A DNA stretch of 64,000 bases from Neurospora tetrasperma FGSC 2508 (Eukaryota; Ascomycota; Sordariomycetes; Sordariales; Sordariaceae), in assembly GCF_000213175.1 (NCBI RefSeq), contig NW_009799179.1, forward strand, positions 5,553,658 through 5,617,657, read 5' to 3'. Positions 24,512 to 35,253 of the stretch are shown piece by piece. The notes under the pieces are model-generated. The model saw nothing but the letters and a program-made list of their open reading frames with translations. It searched no databases and had not been told where the DNA came from. Every line of letters begins with the position of its first letter. Position 1 is the first letter of the stretch. A program made the translations under genes and the position numbers.

Positions 24512-24734
24512 CCGGGATGGGCGAGAGGCTGTTGGGGTCGTAGTTGCCGTTATGGGGCTCAACCCCAAGGAGGAGGCCCGAAGGAGATCGGCGATTGTCC
24601 AATCGGAGTTCGCTGGGAGGGTTAACGGCGGACGAGCGCCTTCGGTGATGGGAGCGGGCCGGAGGGTCGCTGTAGGAGGACGATGTCCCGTTGCCGTTGG
24701 GGGAAAGGGTCGCCAGCTTTGCGGATTTGCGACT
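24512..24734 (-). other. Possible additional 5' coding exon of the Mnn10-type gene
   Basis: On the minus strand this segment reads as Ser/Pro-rich protein ending NSLSPIPG. A 187-nt intron (24325-24511, GTACGT..CTCTAG) would join it exactly in frame to GTPITAMSLSRSPSP. The segment has no ATG of its own and is closed upstream by a stop at 24735-24737, so a further upstream exon with its own intron would be needed. It may equally be spliced 5' leader. Confidence 0.35.
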
Positions 24735-24737
24735 TCA

Positions 24738-27543
24738 CCAGGTGGCACTATGGGCCCTCTGGTGATATCGCGCAGGGGTGTAGGGTAGCTGGGCTTCCTT
24801 GCCGTGGAGGCTCAAGGGCCCAAGCCAGAGGCTGACGGACGGACTGACAAAGTGACGGCTGAATCCACGTTGCAACGGAGGGCCGCCTGGCTCGAGATAC
24901 GGTACGTCGGTACGTAGCGGTTGGTGGTTACGGTGGGCTGGCTGGCCTTGGGGGCTGCGCTGCGTACGGTCGGATGGGTGTCCGTGGTAGTTAGGCTCTA
25001 CCCAAAGAAGGCAGACTGCGTGTACTGTCGAATATTGAATGTGCTCGTGCGGTACAACCGAGGATCTGGGTGTCCAAGAAGGGGATGTGGACGGATGGGG
25101 ATGGGACAAAGGGGACCAAGGACCCGGTGTGTCTTGGAGACGTCCGAGTTTCGGGTTGGGGTGCAGGGCGCGCAGGCTGCTGTTGGAGGAAGAGACCCGG
25201 CGCCTGTGGTGGCTCTGGATGGTAGACGGGTGCTGCAGAAGCGGCACCTGGACACGATATGCCAACCTTGAACCCAGCCAGCTGTTGCTTGAAGATGCCC
25301 GGATTCCCTTCGGCTGTATGCCGGGCAGATGTCGTTCAGTGGATCGCTCGCCGCGCTCGATTACCTAACGGTTGCTTGGATTATGCGTGTCTTGGTGGAC
25401 GGGAAGAAGAAGTAACAAACGAGATCTTCAGAGACAACTCAACGCAGATTGTTTCACTAGGAGAGTGAATCTCTTGACCGTTTCAGCTATGGAAGAATTC
25501 CAGTGGCCGTGGGCTAAAAATCATTTCAGATGAAGAACAGCCCTGCCCGTCCACTAAATGGCCAGCGTGGACAAGCGAGCGAACAAGCCAAGAACTTTTC
25601 CAACGTGTTTAAACCTTCCATCCTCCCCAACTTCATCGCGACCCCCGGCCGTCCCCAGATATTCTAGGGGCTTTCTCCGTCAACAACATTTTTTTTCTCT
25701 TTTTAGCGGCCAACTTTTCAACAGCTACCCACGCCAAGATTGCCCCGACACATGCAGGGCACCACCCAGGGCCTGTTCACTGCGACCCCGGTCTACTTCT
25801 TGGACTCTACACAGTACACTACGGTCCAGGGTGGTTGCGACTAATTGCGACACCTGGACGGTGATGGCATGCAATTTCACCTAGAGCGGGAATCCTTAAC
25901 ACGTTCTGATAACAGCTCGCCGAATGCCCAATCCTTTTCCTGAATGCCTTCACCGTCTTTAGGCTTAAATTTTCCAAAGCATGGAAAGGGGGAGCAGACG
26001 CTAATGTTGAACAGGGATGTCGGGCGTGGACTTGACTTGCTCTCGTTGGGTGCCTTGCAGCCTTCACGGTACTGGCGGGCAGTACAGGCGCATCGGGCAT
26101 TGGACCCCTTCAACCCTCGGCTTTTTTTTTCTTGACAATCCTGGGTCTGTAGTCAGGTACTGTGTACCTGACGGCTCTGCAACAGAACGCAGGAGCCAAT
26201 GACAACGTTCCAATCTCCAACTCATTAAGCGCTTGGGGGCAGCAACTTGGGGAATTTGAGGGAGACCTCCAACTTCTCCCCAAACCGTTTTGTCGACTGA
26301 ATTTTTTTCTTCTCTTTCAAAATCCCCTTCTCAGCCCGGCCAAGGGCACTAGTTACAGAAAAATTACCGGATGTGGGACAAAGTACAAACATGTTTTGGC
26401 TTGCAGTCTTCGGCCGATTGCGCAACAGAAAGCTAATTGACCAACCCCCCTGCTTAAGACGGTTATCTCTTGGCTCTGATCCGGCGCTACGGAAGACTGA
26501 CGCGGAGTCGGTTCGCTGGGCGAACTGGGCGATTCTTTTACCCCTTGTCTAAGCCAGAGCCGAATAATGTTGCGGGTGATGTGGTGATGTTCGCAATTTA
26601 AAGGGGGTCAAATCTCCTTGTCTCCCCTCCGTTGTTTCACCATTCTAGCACCCGCACAAACCTGGTCCTCAACGGAGATAGAGGTCATGGGGGTCTGCAC
26701 TTAATGAACGACTATGGGGTACCCCACGGCACGCCATCTCGATCCCTACCTAAGATGATGCTAATGACGATACATTTTCTGGATGATAGGTGGTAACCTA
26801 TGGCAGAAATGGCATCTCGACCTCCAGATGTCAACTCATATCGAGGATGGCTACGGTACCCATGAACCTTTGATTTACTGTGGTGGCGTGTAGCAGAACA
26901 TCGCTGGTAACCTACCATCGGTTACCAAACTTTAAGCATTATCAACGGAGATGGCAAACCAACTAGACGTACTCTCGTAGGGGCCCCACGATAAACTGGA
27001 TCAACTGGCGGAGTGATTCCTGACGATCCTCCTTTTCTTGACCACCCCAGGTGTCCTGGTCTTGAATGAGAGGACGCTGGAGCTACTCGGGAGGTGGCAA
27101 TCTTTGCTAGAAGCTTCAAAACACTGATCATAGTCTTCAGCCCCTGCAATAAGAGGAAGCCAAGCTTATGGCCTAGCCGCCCTGATGGTTGGACAGTTTG
27201 TTTGTCAAACACACATAATGGATGTGGAAGAACACATGTCCATCTTCAATATCCATGATGCAAGTCTTCTTCAATATCAATTAGATCAAAGCCACCAAGA
27301 TCAACCGCCGCCATCTATTGATACAGCAGACTCGACAACATACAATCCGTAAAGGTTTGTTAGCGCGGTTCTTGTGACAGGGTCTACAAAGTCTTACAGA
27401 AAAACAACGGGACAAGGACATTCAATATGGAAAATGAAGTAGAGTGTGTAAAGCCTCCAAAACGCAACTAGTAGTTGATACCAACTTCTTGCACATGAGA
27501 AGTGGTGGAACGGTGGTTGATTACGAGGAGTGTGTTGTAAAGT
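24738..27543. other. Gene-poor interval, promoter side of mnn10
   Basis: The 2.8 kb has no gene that I can support. A 176-codon minus frame (24735-25265) shares its reading frame with the possible 5' exon but has no ATG-proximal motif. A 96-codon minus frame at 26922-27212 has no recognised domain. Short GGTAACC/GGTACC palindromes cluster at 26716-26930. Confidence 0.45.
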
Positions 27544-27775
27544 CCCGCGCTAACGAACCTTTCTAAGGGGGGGAAATACATACCTCTAGAATACAACTAC
27601 AGGTTCCTCCTGTCCAAAGACAAGACGTTTTTCAATGTCTTGGTCGCATTGTGAAAGCCATATGATAATTTCCAGTTGATTCATTGAAAAACGTCTTGTC
27701 TTTGGACAGGAGGAACCTGTAGTTGTATTCTAGAGGTATGTATTTCCCCCCCTTAGAAAGGTTCGTTAGCGCGGG
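27544..27775. repeat. Perfect inverted repeat: 94-bp arms, 44-nt loop
   Basis: Left arm 27544-27637 and right arm 27682-27775 are exact reverse complements by eye, including the G7/C7 run, with a 44-nt spacer 27638-27681. Any transcript through it would fold into a 94-bp hairpin. The spacer plus right arm is also copied nearby (27780-27865). No coding frame or transposase is attached. Confidence 0.93.
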
Positions 27776-27779
27776 CAAA

Positions 27780-27865
27780 TACAGGTTCCTCCTGTCCAAA
27801 GACAAAAGTTTTTCAATGAATAAACTGGAAATTTTCATATGGTTTTCACAATGGGACCAAGACAT
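27780..27865 (+). repeat. Diverged third copy of the inverted-repeat unit
   Basis: Read on the plus strand, this 86-nt block matches the minus-strand reading of about 27638-27711 plus its loop (TACAGGTTCCTCCTGTCC ... GACCAAGACAT) with about six differences. It lies only a few bases from the perfect palindrome. Confidence 0.85.
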
Positions 27866-27883
27866 CTTTTTATGTACCCCTTC

Positions 27884-27903
27884 GGGGGGGGGGGATTGGA
27901 GGG

Positions 27904-27955
<52 letters not shown>
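27884..27955. repeat. G11 and A52 homopolymers
   Basis: A run of 11 G (27884-27894) is followed nine bases later by a run of about 52 A (27904-27955). This is the longest homopolymer in the window. Length is uncertain in any assembly. Confidence 0.88.
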
Positions 27956-27957
<2 letters not shown>

Positions 27958-27959
27958 AA

Positions 27960-29289
27960 ACCGAGTTCGGTGTCAGTGCCTTTCGCGGGCGGGACGAATA
28001 CAAAACCCCGCACGCACTAGACTTCCACTTTAGCAGCTCGTATGGCAGCCTTCACAAAGCAACCCCCAAGCTCGTTAGCACTATGGCTCACGGCCAGCCA
28101 CTTGGCTCTACATACCTGTTTCCACAAACACACTTTGCATTTTGTTCCACCTGAAAATTAGCTAGGTAGCTTTTCTATTCCAAGAGACCTCCTTTTCCGC
28201 CTAAATCAATGAAGTAAATAAGTTGGAGTAGCTCGTACCTCACTGGATGCAGATTAGTCTTGGACATTGAGATCCTACAAATGCTTAGGTTGAAGTAGTA
28301 CTCGCCATTCCCATCTTCAACGCGACTTCACTCGGTGACAACACTATACTTAACTAGAGCTCGCTGGAAGTTGAGCCACCCGTTTGGGACCTTGTGAGCT
28401 CAAGAGATTCAGTGCTGGATCATCCCGCCCATAAAACTCGTCAGAATGCTTGTAAGTCATGACATAGTAACGTGTGTGACAGATTCCTGTCGCCGACGAA
28501 CCATCCTCTATTGTTTCAATTCTGCATATGTTTGACCGTTGAATGTCGCAGACAAAACTTGTGATGTAGATAATGTGAATGTTTCAGGTAACGTTTCCAA
28601 TTGAAGCAGGCAGCAAAGCCGATCCACTCTCAAGGTGTACGAATACTTAAGCGAACAGTTCTGTTGGCAGAAAACGGTACTTACGACTACACTTGCCCCT
28701 GGTCATAGCAAACTTCTAGACAGCTAGCTGGTGATTCGTGACATTGAGGTCATAGCGTAGCCGATTTTGGGCAAACGCTTCGGAGTTCGGACTACATACA
28801 TAAAAGGAAGAGATCCGAATATCCCTTGACTATAGAAATCGGGAAGGTAGCGCATAAGCCGATAGCGCTTTTGTCCCAACGGAAGAGTCCGGGAATAGTA
28901 TTTGCCTGTGGTTGGATTGCTCCTGCCCACATCACCGACGATACGATGTCGTGTCAGCCGACCCGCCGACCATCCGACAAGTCAGGGCAGGGAGGTAGCC
29001 AGCGACCAATGCCATTCGAAACTCCAGGTCAGAATGCAAGTTGGTTTACACACCTTATTCGTTCTTACGCGTCAGCGCAATTTGCGGGGCCCGAATAAAT
29101 TGCCATAACTCCTCATCTGGTTCATTCCTACTTGCTCTCTTCCGTTTCCTGTCTCTCATACATTTACACCGACTTAACAGCCTAAAAACACCTACGTCCA
29201 TTAAAACACCGAGTCAAGAGAGATCAAGCGCCAGTTTTAGATCTACTACCGTCTTCTGCCCCACCGCGATAGACCTACAATCATTCAAA
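27960..29289. other. Promoter side of the small Cys-rich gene
   Basis: No coding or RNA feature recognised in 1.3 kb. The last 200 nt before 29290 are C/T-rich, as often found in fungal leaders. Confidence 0.4.
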
Positions 29290-29568
29290 ATGCCCTCTTC
29301 CACCGACAACGTTCCCCAGCCGCAACAAACAATGGAGATGGTGCCCCCACAGGACGCCATCATCTCCCAGCAGCCTGTAGGTCAAATCCTCGCCAATTTG
29401 AGCATCCACACACTGGAAAACGTTGGATCATAAGACTAACCAAAGACTGTGATCGTAACTCAGACAACTGAGCCACAGCCCGAGATGGCGAGCGAAGGAA
29501 CATTGCGCGGCGGCTTCGTCGAGGAGTGCAGCTGCTGCTGCTGTTCAGAGGAGTGCGCTTGCTGCTAG
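29290..29568 (+). CDS. Small cysteine-rich protein (63 aa), two exons
   Basis: Exon 1 is 29290-29376 and exon 2 is 29464-29568, separated by an 87-nt intron (GTAGGT, branch GACTAAC, acceptor CTCAG). The spliced frame gives 63 aa: a Gln/Pro/Met-rich soluble N-terminus (PQPQQTMEMVPPQ), then a compact C-terminus in which ECSCCCCSEECACC supplies all eight cysteines just before the stop. The start ATG has a good fungal context (TCAAAATGCC). The layout resembles the small CYSTM-like proteins of fungi (Pro/Gln-rich head, Cys-rich tail), which associate with membranes and respond to stress. However, the tail here is acidic rather than hydrophobic, so metal binding or palmitoylation are also possible. 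No family is assigned. Confidence 0.72.
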
Positions 29569-31971
29569 AGATCTTACCGCGCCATGGGCCCGACGAGCTC
29601 GGCAGAGGTGAGATGTGCGAAATGATTCCAAAGAGCTCGGTCAGGCTTGAGAGGGAGAGGCCGCTGGCCGAGATGAGGTCTGCCTGAGTGCCCTCAGTAG
29701 TCAACTTCGTTCATGCGGTTGAATTGAATCAGTTTCTTGTCATGACAAGTCGAAGATTGGCCGCCTTACGACCGGATGTGATGTCTTGTTTCTTGCTGCA
29801 ACAACATGAAGAGAAGCGTCGAAAGGATGTATAACCTTGATCCGAGTGATCCCTCATCGCGTCAACTTCAGGCCGGCCCTACAGTTTGCCATTGGGAATT
29901 AGGTGTACACGTACTCGGTCTGATTGTTGAGGATACTTGCTGTGGTGACGACCAACCTGGCATACGAATCTCCACTTAGAATCTACGTCTTGATACTCTA
30001 AGCTCGACCCAATATTCACGAAAAGATCAGATGTTCGTCTGATGAATTTCTAGATGTTTCCTCCTCGTCGTTGAAGATGACGTCTGAAGCAGGGGAAATA
30101 CCTTGGCAGCTTGGCGAAAAAGCTTGGTCTAGCGCCATCATGCTTGGCAATCTTGGCAGGCCCCAAGTCAATGATGGGTTTCAAGATGCTGTACACTATG
30201 GTAGATGTTGGAGGGTGACCGCTTGTTGCTCACTCTGTGTGTGACCAACGGTGCAGCGAACCAAGGGATTTCGTGGTTTCATCCAACCCAGATCTCCAAA
30301 GTACCAACCCAACCACACCGGAGCTTTTAACAGAGAATGAGGCTTTCCATGGATAATCCTTTTCACGATCTAACGGTCCGAACCGTATTGATAGAAGGAG
30401 GCACTTGATAGTAATCTCCTCTCCTAAGCCGCGATGCCAAATATGCTACCTCTGCGCTTTCTTGGTTGCGGAAACAGAGACAGCTACCCGTCATAGAAAA
30501 TGAGTGTGATATTCGATGGGTATACAGACAACGGACCTATAGGAGGCCCCAAGAGGATGAGGGTCTGAAGCCACCTGCAACCGCAAACAGCGACTACAGT
30601 ATTCAAAAGAAAGATAATGTGCGACCTCACTTGTTAGGTAGCAAGATATTACCGTCACTACCTAGATATATGTAAAGTTGCTAGGCTCAACCTTCAGCGT
30701 AACAACATGTCACGGTAGGGGATAGCAGTCACAAGTAGATTGATTTACAGAGACCCGCAACCTCATCATGTCATCCCGTCTGTGCCTTGGGCGTACTGCG
30801 TTGTACGTGGTGATAACGAGCCAAAGGACGGACGGGAAGTTCCCACACTTGAAAGGTTGGGGTTCTGGACTGTCAATAACTTTGTCAACCCAAGTGTCAA
30901 ACGCGGTCTCGCGTCTCTGAGTGATATTCTAGCGTGTTTCAGCGATGGCCCATAGGTAGTTTATAGTGTAGTGAGCGACAAAATGGGGTTGGAAAATGGA
31001 CTTGCTGGTCTGGAATCATTGGGTGGCTGGAGGTGCTTGATGATAATTGGGGAGGAAGTGGAAAGGAAGTGGAAATGTTCTCTCTTCTTCCCGCCGCCAA
31101 GAACCCCAGGCGGACACGGGCGGTGGCTTGGCTTGAGCTCCACACAAGCTGACCAACGAGAGGCAGACTGTACAACAGACAGATGCCAAGAGCTGCCAGG
31201 GCCATCAGCTTCCAGCCAATCCATCACCAGCAAAACAACATGGCGGCGCTTATTCCAGACCACATCGTTCCTCGGCTGCGCCAAACCTTCTCCACGACGG
31301 CGCTTTGCTCAACGACGAGACGCAGTTTTAGATGAGACGACCGGCCACTCACGCGTCTGCTGGTGCATGCCCTGTAACAATTGGCACCATGGAGGAAATG
31401 ACTGGAATCCGCTATGACCAAAGACATGGCCTCTCTTTTTCTTGACTGGGCCGCCCTCCTCCTCCTCCTCCTCCTTCTTCTTTCTCTTTTGCTTCGGGTG
31501 GTTGCTATCACCAAAGTGTGTGTTATGTGTATGTACGTGTGTTCGCGGGTTCGACAGTCTTTTCTTGTTACGGTTCTGCCTCAGCCACGGGATGGAGAGG
31601 GAACCCATTTTCCATTCGTTCTAGTCTTTCATCCGAATCATTCTGTCCACTCCCCCTTCGTTAATTCAGTCCGATCTCGAATTTTATTCAGACAGTATCT
31701 GGCAGGTCCTGTGAATAGGTAGTCACACCTCCTATTGTTTTATCTTTTTGGCCCACCCAACTTGTCCACCCGCAGACACATGGCACACTCACTCGTCTCA
31801 CACCTTCGGGACCGAGAAAGTGTTTTTGTCTTTTGATGACAGGACAGGACTCCAACTTGATCTCTCCTTCACCAACTCGCTTGCTGGCCATCCGAGTCTA
31901 CCGCGAGCTTCCCGACCATTCACACTCCTTTTGATGAGTCGAACCACTTACGCTACACCACATTATTCACG
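29569..31971. other. Intergenic, 2.4 kb
   Basis: No supported gene. It holds the 3' flank of the small Cys-rich gene and the leader of the next gene, including a CTC/CTT-rich tract near 31453-31490. The short frames present have no motif. Confidence 0.45.
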
Positions 31972-34900
31972 ATGGCTGTCAACATGAACGGCCCGATGGC
32001 GCATCCGGGTCCCTCATTTCACCCTACAGTCAACAATAGGAAGGAGGAATGGGAGGACTGGTTTGACGATGAGCCATTCACACCGATTCGAGAGGAAGAG
32101 GAGGGTGAGCTTCCTTCCCTTACCCCAACCTTCAGCAGCCCCTACAACACCAACAATACCAACTATACGACGAAACCATCAACACAACGTATATCGTCCT
32201 CGACAGCTCGCCTTTCCATGCAGAGAATCAGGCGTGTAAAGTCAAGTCGGAGGCAAAAGGCACAGAATGCCAAGGCTGGCATCACGTTAATCACAGACAT
32301 GACAAAACTGAGGCAACAGCAATTACAACAACAGCTCGCCAACCAGGAGGCCTTGAACAAAGGAAAAGGGCGGGACGGGAGTGGAAAGTTCGTGGACGCG
32401 GCTGCGCTAAACGCACTGGAAGGAATGGCTTCAGACGAATCTATCGGCACGTTTGCTTGGCTAAGGAAGAAGAAGAGCAGCAGCCCAGCTTCAGCTACTC
32501 CGATTGAGAGAAGGATGGATAGGCTAGCGGTAGACACGCCTACTGTGGCCGAGCTTTCACCAAGTGTTGGCGGCATCATGATCGGATTCGCCATGCCATC
32601 AGATTCAAACGTCGTCATCAGTCCACAAACTGCCGTCGTTGTGACACCGGTCGACTTGGACAGATACTTCTCCCCGCCTCCCACAGCAAAACAGCCCGTT
32701 TCAGTCTGGTCACCAGACACTCCGGATTCCCAATTTACCATCAGCTCGTACAGGATAGCAGGCCCCAGTGCCGGCACCGTGCCGGCTGTGCCTGCGGTTC
32801 CCAACAAGTATAGAGATACCGGGGCAACAGAATTCTATTTCAGCGACAATGAAGAAAATTTGCTCACTCCAAAGGGATATGGAAAATCAAGCCCGCCAAG
32901 AGTTACTACCACGGTCTACTTCAGCGACGATGATGACGACATGGCCACTCCGGTCACTCTGTTTGAAGAGGATGGAAGTCCTTTGGCGGTGCGACAGAGG
33001 TCTCTCACCAAAGCAAAGAGTCCCGTATCTGCGACATTAACCGTACAGTCACAACAAGGCTGGTGGGATCAGATTACTTCGCCATTCACTCAAAGCCCGG
33101 TAATGTCAAGAACCCCTGTTAGCAGCATTCAAGAGGAGGATGACAAACAGGACTGGTGGAAGATTGGCAACAATGGGTCTTTGTCTCCCAACAACAATAC
33201 CCTTGGTCAGGGGTCCTCGGGAATTGCCGTGGAAGCAAATCGGCCACCCAGGATTATTATTCAGGATGTCTCGCAAGTTGAGGCTTCTTCCTCTTCTTAC
33301 AACCCCTTCGCGACATCATCAACGGCGACAGCATCCTCCTTACCAGCAGCAGCAGCGATGCCAACAACAGTACCGATGGTTTCGCAGCCACAATCCCATG
33401 CCGAGAAGGCGCGCATATTGATTGAGGAGAACGAATCGACTCCAGCTGAATTGCCTCCTCCGTACTCGCCCCCGAAGAGGAACCAAAACGTCCGAAATGC
33501 CCAGAATGTCGAGAACGTCCGATACCGAGCCGTGTTTCCTTCCAACCATCCGCTGAACTCCATGTACCCACCTTCCCCAGGTCCAGTGTCTCCAGGTCTC
33601 GCGCAGACGATGACCTCACAAGGCGCGATCGATTTGCCCTACGTTCCTGCCAGGCCGCCTCCCGTCAGACCTGCGTTTCATCACGGAGACTTCCCAAACA
33701 GGGCACCCGCTTCCTTCGTCTCTGCTACTCAAAGGCTGAAGGTCGAGCAAAAACGGCGCCGCAACGAGAAGGAGGAAGCTGTGGCGCGCAAGATCGGTGG
33801 AATGTGGAGAGGACGTGGCTGTATTCCAGAAAGCGGCTGCTTTGGCCGGGCCGGCCGAGAAGGCAGGAAGCGTAGGCGGTGGTGTTTGGCCGTCCTCCTT
33901 GTCACTCTCGGGTTGATAGCGCTCGCTGTGGCGCTCGGGGTCGTCTTGTCGCGTCCCAAGGCTGGCAAGCCCGCCCCTTATTCGCCTTGGCTTAACCTCA
34001 CGGATTACCCGCCGATCCCGACGGGCATTTCCACGGTTATTGGCACCGATTCTGTCACTGATACATCATGTGCTCAGGACCCGCGCTTCTGGAGTTGTGC
34101 ACTGCCCAGAGACCAAACTGCACAGGCGGAACCCTTTGCTGCCGATCAGCCCAGCTTCATTATCCAGATCCAATACGACAACAGCACACAACAAGCGTGG
34201 AATGTCACGGGCCAGGCAATCCCCACGCCTATTCCCACTCAAGATGCTGAAGCAGCTGCTTCGCCATCCCAGACTGGGAGCAACAAAAGCTCCGTTACTA
34301 ATGGTACCGAAGCAAACAAGACGAGGGGACAGCGTCCACAATCGGGCGGCGAGCCGATGGGCTTTATTTCTGTCGTTAAGAGCCTTTTGCGTCGTCAAAC
34401 CCAGCAAGCCCCGAGCCTTGGGTTCATTCCGCGCCCATCACCGCCCGAGTTTCAAGATATTTACTTTTTGGGAAACACAACCGACGGCATCGTGTCACAG
34501 GATAAGGCTGGAGAGCCGACTCCATTCTACATCAGCATTCTACGAACTCTCGATGATTCTGTTGGGCCCAATGCCCTCGCTCGTCGTGACGAAGACTCCG
34601 ATTCTGCCTCCAATCAGCTAAACGAGCGGCAATCCAAGAGCGGCGGCATCGATCTTTTCTTCATTCCGCCTGTCCTGAATCCCGACGGAACCGGCGCTCC
34701 GGCCGTCCTCATGCCCTTCCCTACTCAACAGCCTCTCCGCCTCTTTGACCGCGGTTTACCGACCGAGCACTTCGGCTTCTACACCTACTACAACAAGAGC
34801 GTCTACCTCACCGGTGACGCCTCGTCAGACCGCGTCGGTGGCTCCACGGCCTTTGACTCCAAAACCATCATCACCTGGCTCTCTGCGCGATACAAGGTGG

Positions 34901-35253
34901 AAATCTGGACGCGGCAGGTCAACGCCACCCGTCTGCTGGGGTCGCAATCCAACGGTGGGGCTGCAAGCAACAATAGCACTCGTCCGGGGACTTTCCCATA
35001 CCCCATCACAGTCACGCTGGATACCCATGGTGGAATCCCAGGAAGGAAGTTTGCGTTTAGTCGTGGGGTCGGAGCGGGCGGCAAGATTTTAATGAATGAC
35101 ACCAAGTTTATCCTGAACAACATGAACCAGACAGGTGATTGGGTCAACCCCGGCGCGACGTTTGATCCGAGCTTTGGAGGGATGGATGGAGGTACCGGAG
35201 GGTGTCAGTGCAGATATACCAACTGGGTGAAGCTGAATGCAGGAGGTGCTTGA
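31972..35253 (+). CDS. Single-pass membrane protein, uncharacterised fungal family
   Basis: An intron-free frame of 1093 aa. It has an acidic start (WEDWFDDEPF); a long disordered Ser/Pro/Thr-rich cytosolic half with repeated EFYFSDNEE/VYFSDDDDD-type acidic motifs; a strongly basic stretch (GREGRKRRR); one membrane helix (about residues 636-660, LAVLLVTLGLIALAVALGVVL); then a roughly 430-residue outer domain with many Asn-x-Ser/Thr sites, aromatic motifs such as GFYTYYNKSVYL, and a Cys pair near the end (GGCQCRY). There is no N-terminal signal peptide, so the helix would act as a signal-anchor (type II, C-terminus outside). The basic residues before the helix agree with that. Function is unknown; it could be a cell-surface or wall-associated protein. 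Its tandem neighbour is qri7 with 775 nt between. Confidence 0.88.
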   Translation: MAVNMNGPMAHPGPSFHPTVNNRKEEWEDWFDDEPFTPIREEEEGELPSLTPTFSSPYNTNNTNYTTKPSTQRISSSTARLSMQRIRRVKSSRRQKAQNAKAGITLITDMTKLRQQQLQQQLANQEALNKGKGRDGSGKFVDAAALNALEGMASDESIGTFAWLRKKKSSSPASATPIERRMDRLAVDTPTVAELSPSVGGIMIGFAMPSDSNVVISPQTAVVVTPVDLDRYFSPPPTAKQPVSVWSPDTPDSQFTISSYRIAGPSAGTVPAVPAVPNKYRDTGATEFYFSDNEENLLTPKGYGKSSPPRVTTTVYFSDDDDDMATPVTLFEEDGSPLAVRQRSLTKAKSPVSATLTVQSQQGWWDQITSPFTQSPVMSRTPVSSIQEEDDKQDWWKIGNNGSLSPNNNTLGQGSSGIAVEANRPPRIIIQDVSQVEASSSSYNPFATSSTATASSLPAAAAMPTTVPMVSQPQSHAEKARILIEENESTPAELPPPYSPPKRNQNVRNAQNVENVRYRAVFPSNHPLNSMYPPSPGPVSPGLAQTMTSQGAIDLPYVPARPPPVRPAFHHGDFPNRAPASFVSATQRLKVEQKRRRNEKEEAVARKIGGMWRGRGCIPESGCFGRAGREGRKRRRWCLAVLLVTLGLIALAVALGVVLSRPKAGKPAPYSPWLNLTDYPPIPTGISTVIGTDSVTDTSCAQDPRFWSCALPRDQTAQAEPFAADQPSFIIQIQYDNSTQQAWNVTGQAIPTPIPTQDAEAAASPSQTGSNKSSVTNGTEANKTRGQRPQSGGEPMGFISVVKSLLRRQTQQAPSLGFIPRPSPPEFQDIYFLGNTTDGIVSQDKAGEPTPFYISILRTLDDSVGPNALARRDEDSDSASNQLNERQSKSGGIDLFFIPPVLNPDGTGAPAVLMPFPTQQPLRLFDRGLPTEHFGFYTYYNKSVYLTGDASSDRVGGSTAFDSKTIITWLSARYKVEIWTRQVNATRLLGSQSNGGAASNNSTRPGTFPYPITVTLDTHGGIPGRKFAFSRGVGAGGKILMNDTKFILNNMNQTGDWVNPGATFDPSFGGMDGGTGGCQCRYTNWVKLNAGGA

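Noticed and set aside
24735-25265. 176-codon minus-strand frame upstream of mnn10
   Set aside because: Shares frame with the possible 5' exon, but ends at a stop before it, has no recognisable motif and looks like GC-rich chance reading.
26922-27212. 96-codon minus-strand frame considered as a transposon fragment
   Set aside because: I could not match it to any reverse transcriptase, integrase or transposase motif.
27723-28154. Frames with poly-Lys or poly-Phe across the A52 tract (also at the other homopolymers)
   Set aside because: They are translations of homopolymers and of the inverted repeat, not genes.
30000-30240. CRISPR-like or tandem-repeat array searched for around short CTTGGCA repeats
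   Set aside because: Only a few irregular CTTGGC matches with no regular spacing; CRISPR is not expected in a fungal nuclear genome.
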